A DNA stretch of 64,000 nt from Mycobacterium sp. DL592 (GTDB lineage: Bacteria; Actinomycetota; Actinomycetes; Mycobacteriales; Mycobacteriaceae): the NCBI RefSeq assembly GCF_011694515.1, contig NZ_CP050192.1, positions 4,906,527 to 4,970,526 of the forward strand, read 5' to 3'. Shown one piece after another: positions 63,945 to 64,000 of this stretch (its first letter is position 1; every line of letters starts with the position of its first letter). Below the pieces are notes generated by a model that did no database searches, was not told the DNA's origin, and was given only the letters and a program-made list of their open reading frames with translations. Position numbers and translations under genes: made by a program.

Positions 63945-64000
63945 TCAGACGCCGCTGTTGCCGCGGTCCCGGTAGAGGACGTCAGCCGCCCAGAACGTCG
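63945..64000 (-). CDS. Possible C-terminal end of a gene entering from the window edge
   Basis: The minus-strand frame ending at TGA (plus 63945-63947) reads TFWAADVLYRDRGNSGV before the stop and stays open to the edge. It is 20 bp upstream of the oxidoreductase start, in the same direction. Too little is visible to name it. Confidence 0.35.
   Translation of the reverse strand, partial: TFWAADVLYRDRGNSGV

Overview
The window comes from the replication-origin region of a high-GC actinobacterium of the Mycobacterium/Mycolicibacterium group. The evidence is the gene order rpmH-dnaA-dnaN-gnd-recF-dciA-gyrB-gyrA, the PASTA-kinase operon rodA-pbpA-pknA-pknB, crgA and cwsA, a MurJ-pseudokinase fusion, and many 4-base stop/start overlaps. 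A gnd gene between dnaN and recF, leuS near pcnA, and a glucosylglycerate hydrolase point to a rapidly growing species. I did not assign a species.

Layout. 1-5553: a partial lactate dehydrogenase, a ferritin-like protein, a secreted heme-binding protein, a MarR regulator facing a pirin, a small GlsB-type membrane protein and a secreted phosphodiester glycosidase. 5554-5908: a genomic scar where the start of a REP13E12-type (DUF222) gene is joined to what looks like the last codons of pstP. 5905-16823: rodA, pbpA, pknA and pknB for elongation and Ser/Thr signalling, then trpG, a DUF881 protein, crgA, a PH-domain protein, ppiA, cwsA and sdaA. 16856-26820: tRNA-Ala, tRNA-Ile, a DUF3566-type membrane protein, gyrA, gyrB, dciA, recF, gnd and dnaN, all on the minus strand. 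26821-27328: oriC. 27329-34517: dnaA (minus), then rpmH, rnpA, yidD, yidC, jag, rsmG, parA and parB (plus), with two perfect parS sites.

34747-48008: an acetyltransferase, then a long minus-strand block mutT4-DUF6049-murJ-sigM-rsmA-trxB-trxC-cwlM, then pcnA and a frameshifted Asp/Gly-repeat gene. 48010-64000 matches the Rv0036c-Rv0044c gene set of M. tuberculosis: a TIGR03084 protein, MFS transporter, YqgE/AlgH, Rv0039c-like, Mtc28, leuS, MarR, GntR and an LLM oxidoreductase. Interspersed are a broken bile-acid-type symporter, an SDR, glucosylglycerate hydrolase, an amino-acid ABC transporter with a fused binding protein and permease, and a cytochrome P450.

Most genes serve core cell biology: replication start and supercoiling, chromosome segregation, and peptidoglycan synthesis with its kinase control. 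I see no phage, insertion sequence, CRISPR array or defence island, and no wholly new multi-gene system. The most notable observations are local: the pstP/13E12 junction next to the kinase operon; a tandem 35-bp MIRU-like repeat that makes two 12-residue minicistrons between pbpA and pknA; a symporter with an internal deletion; an 11+11 palindrome just upstream of the P450; and parS sites that serve as the first codons of rsmG and as part of parA.
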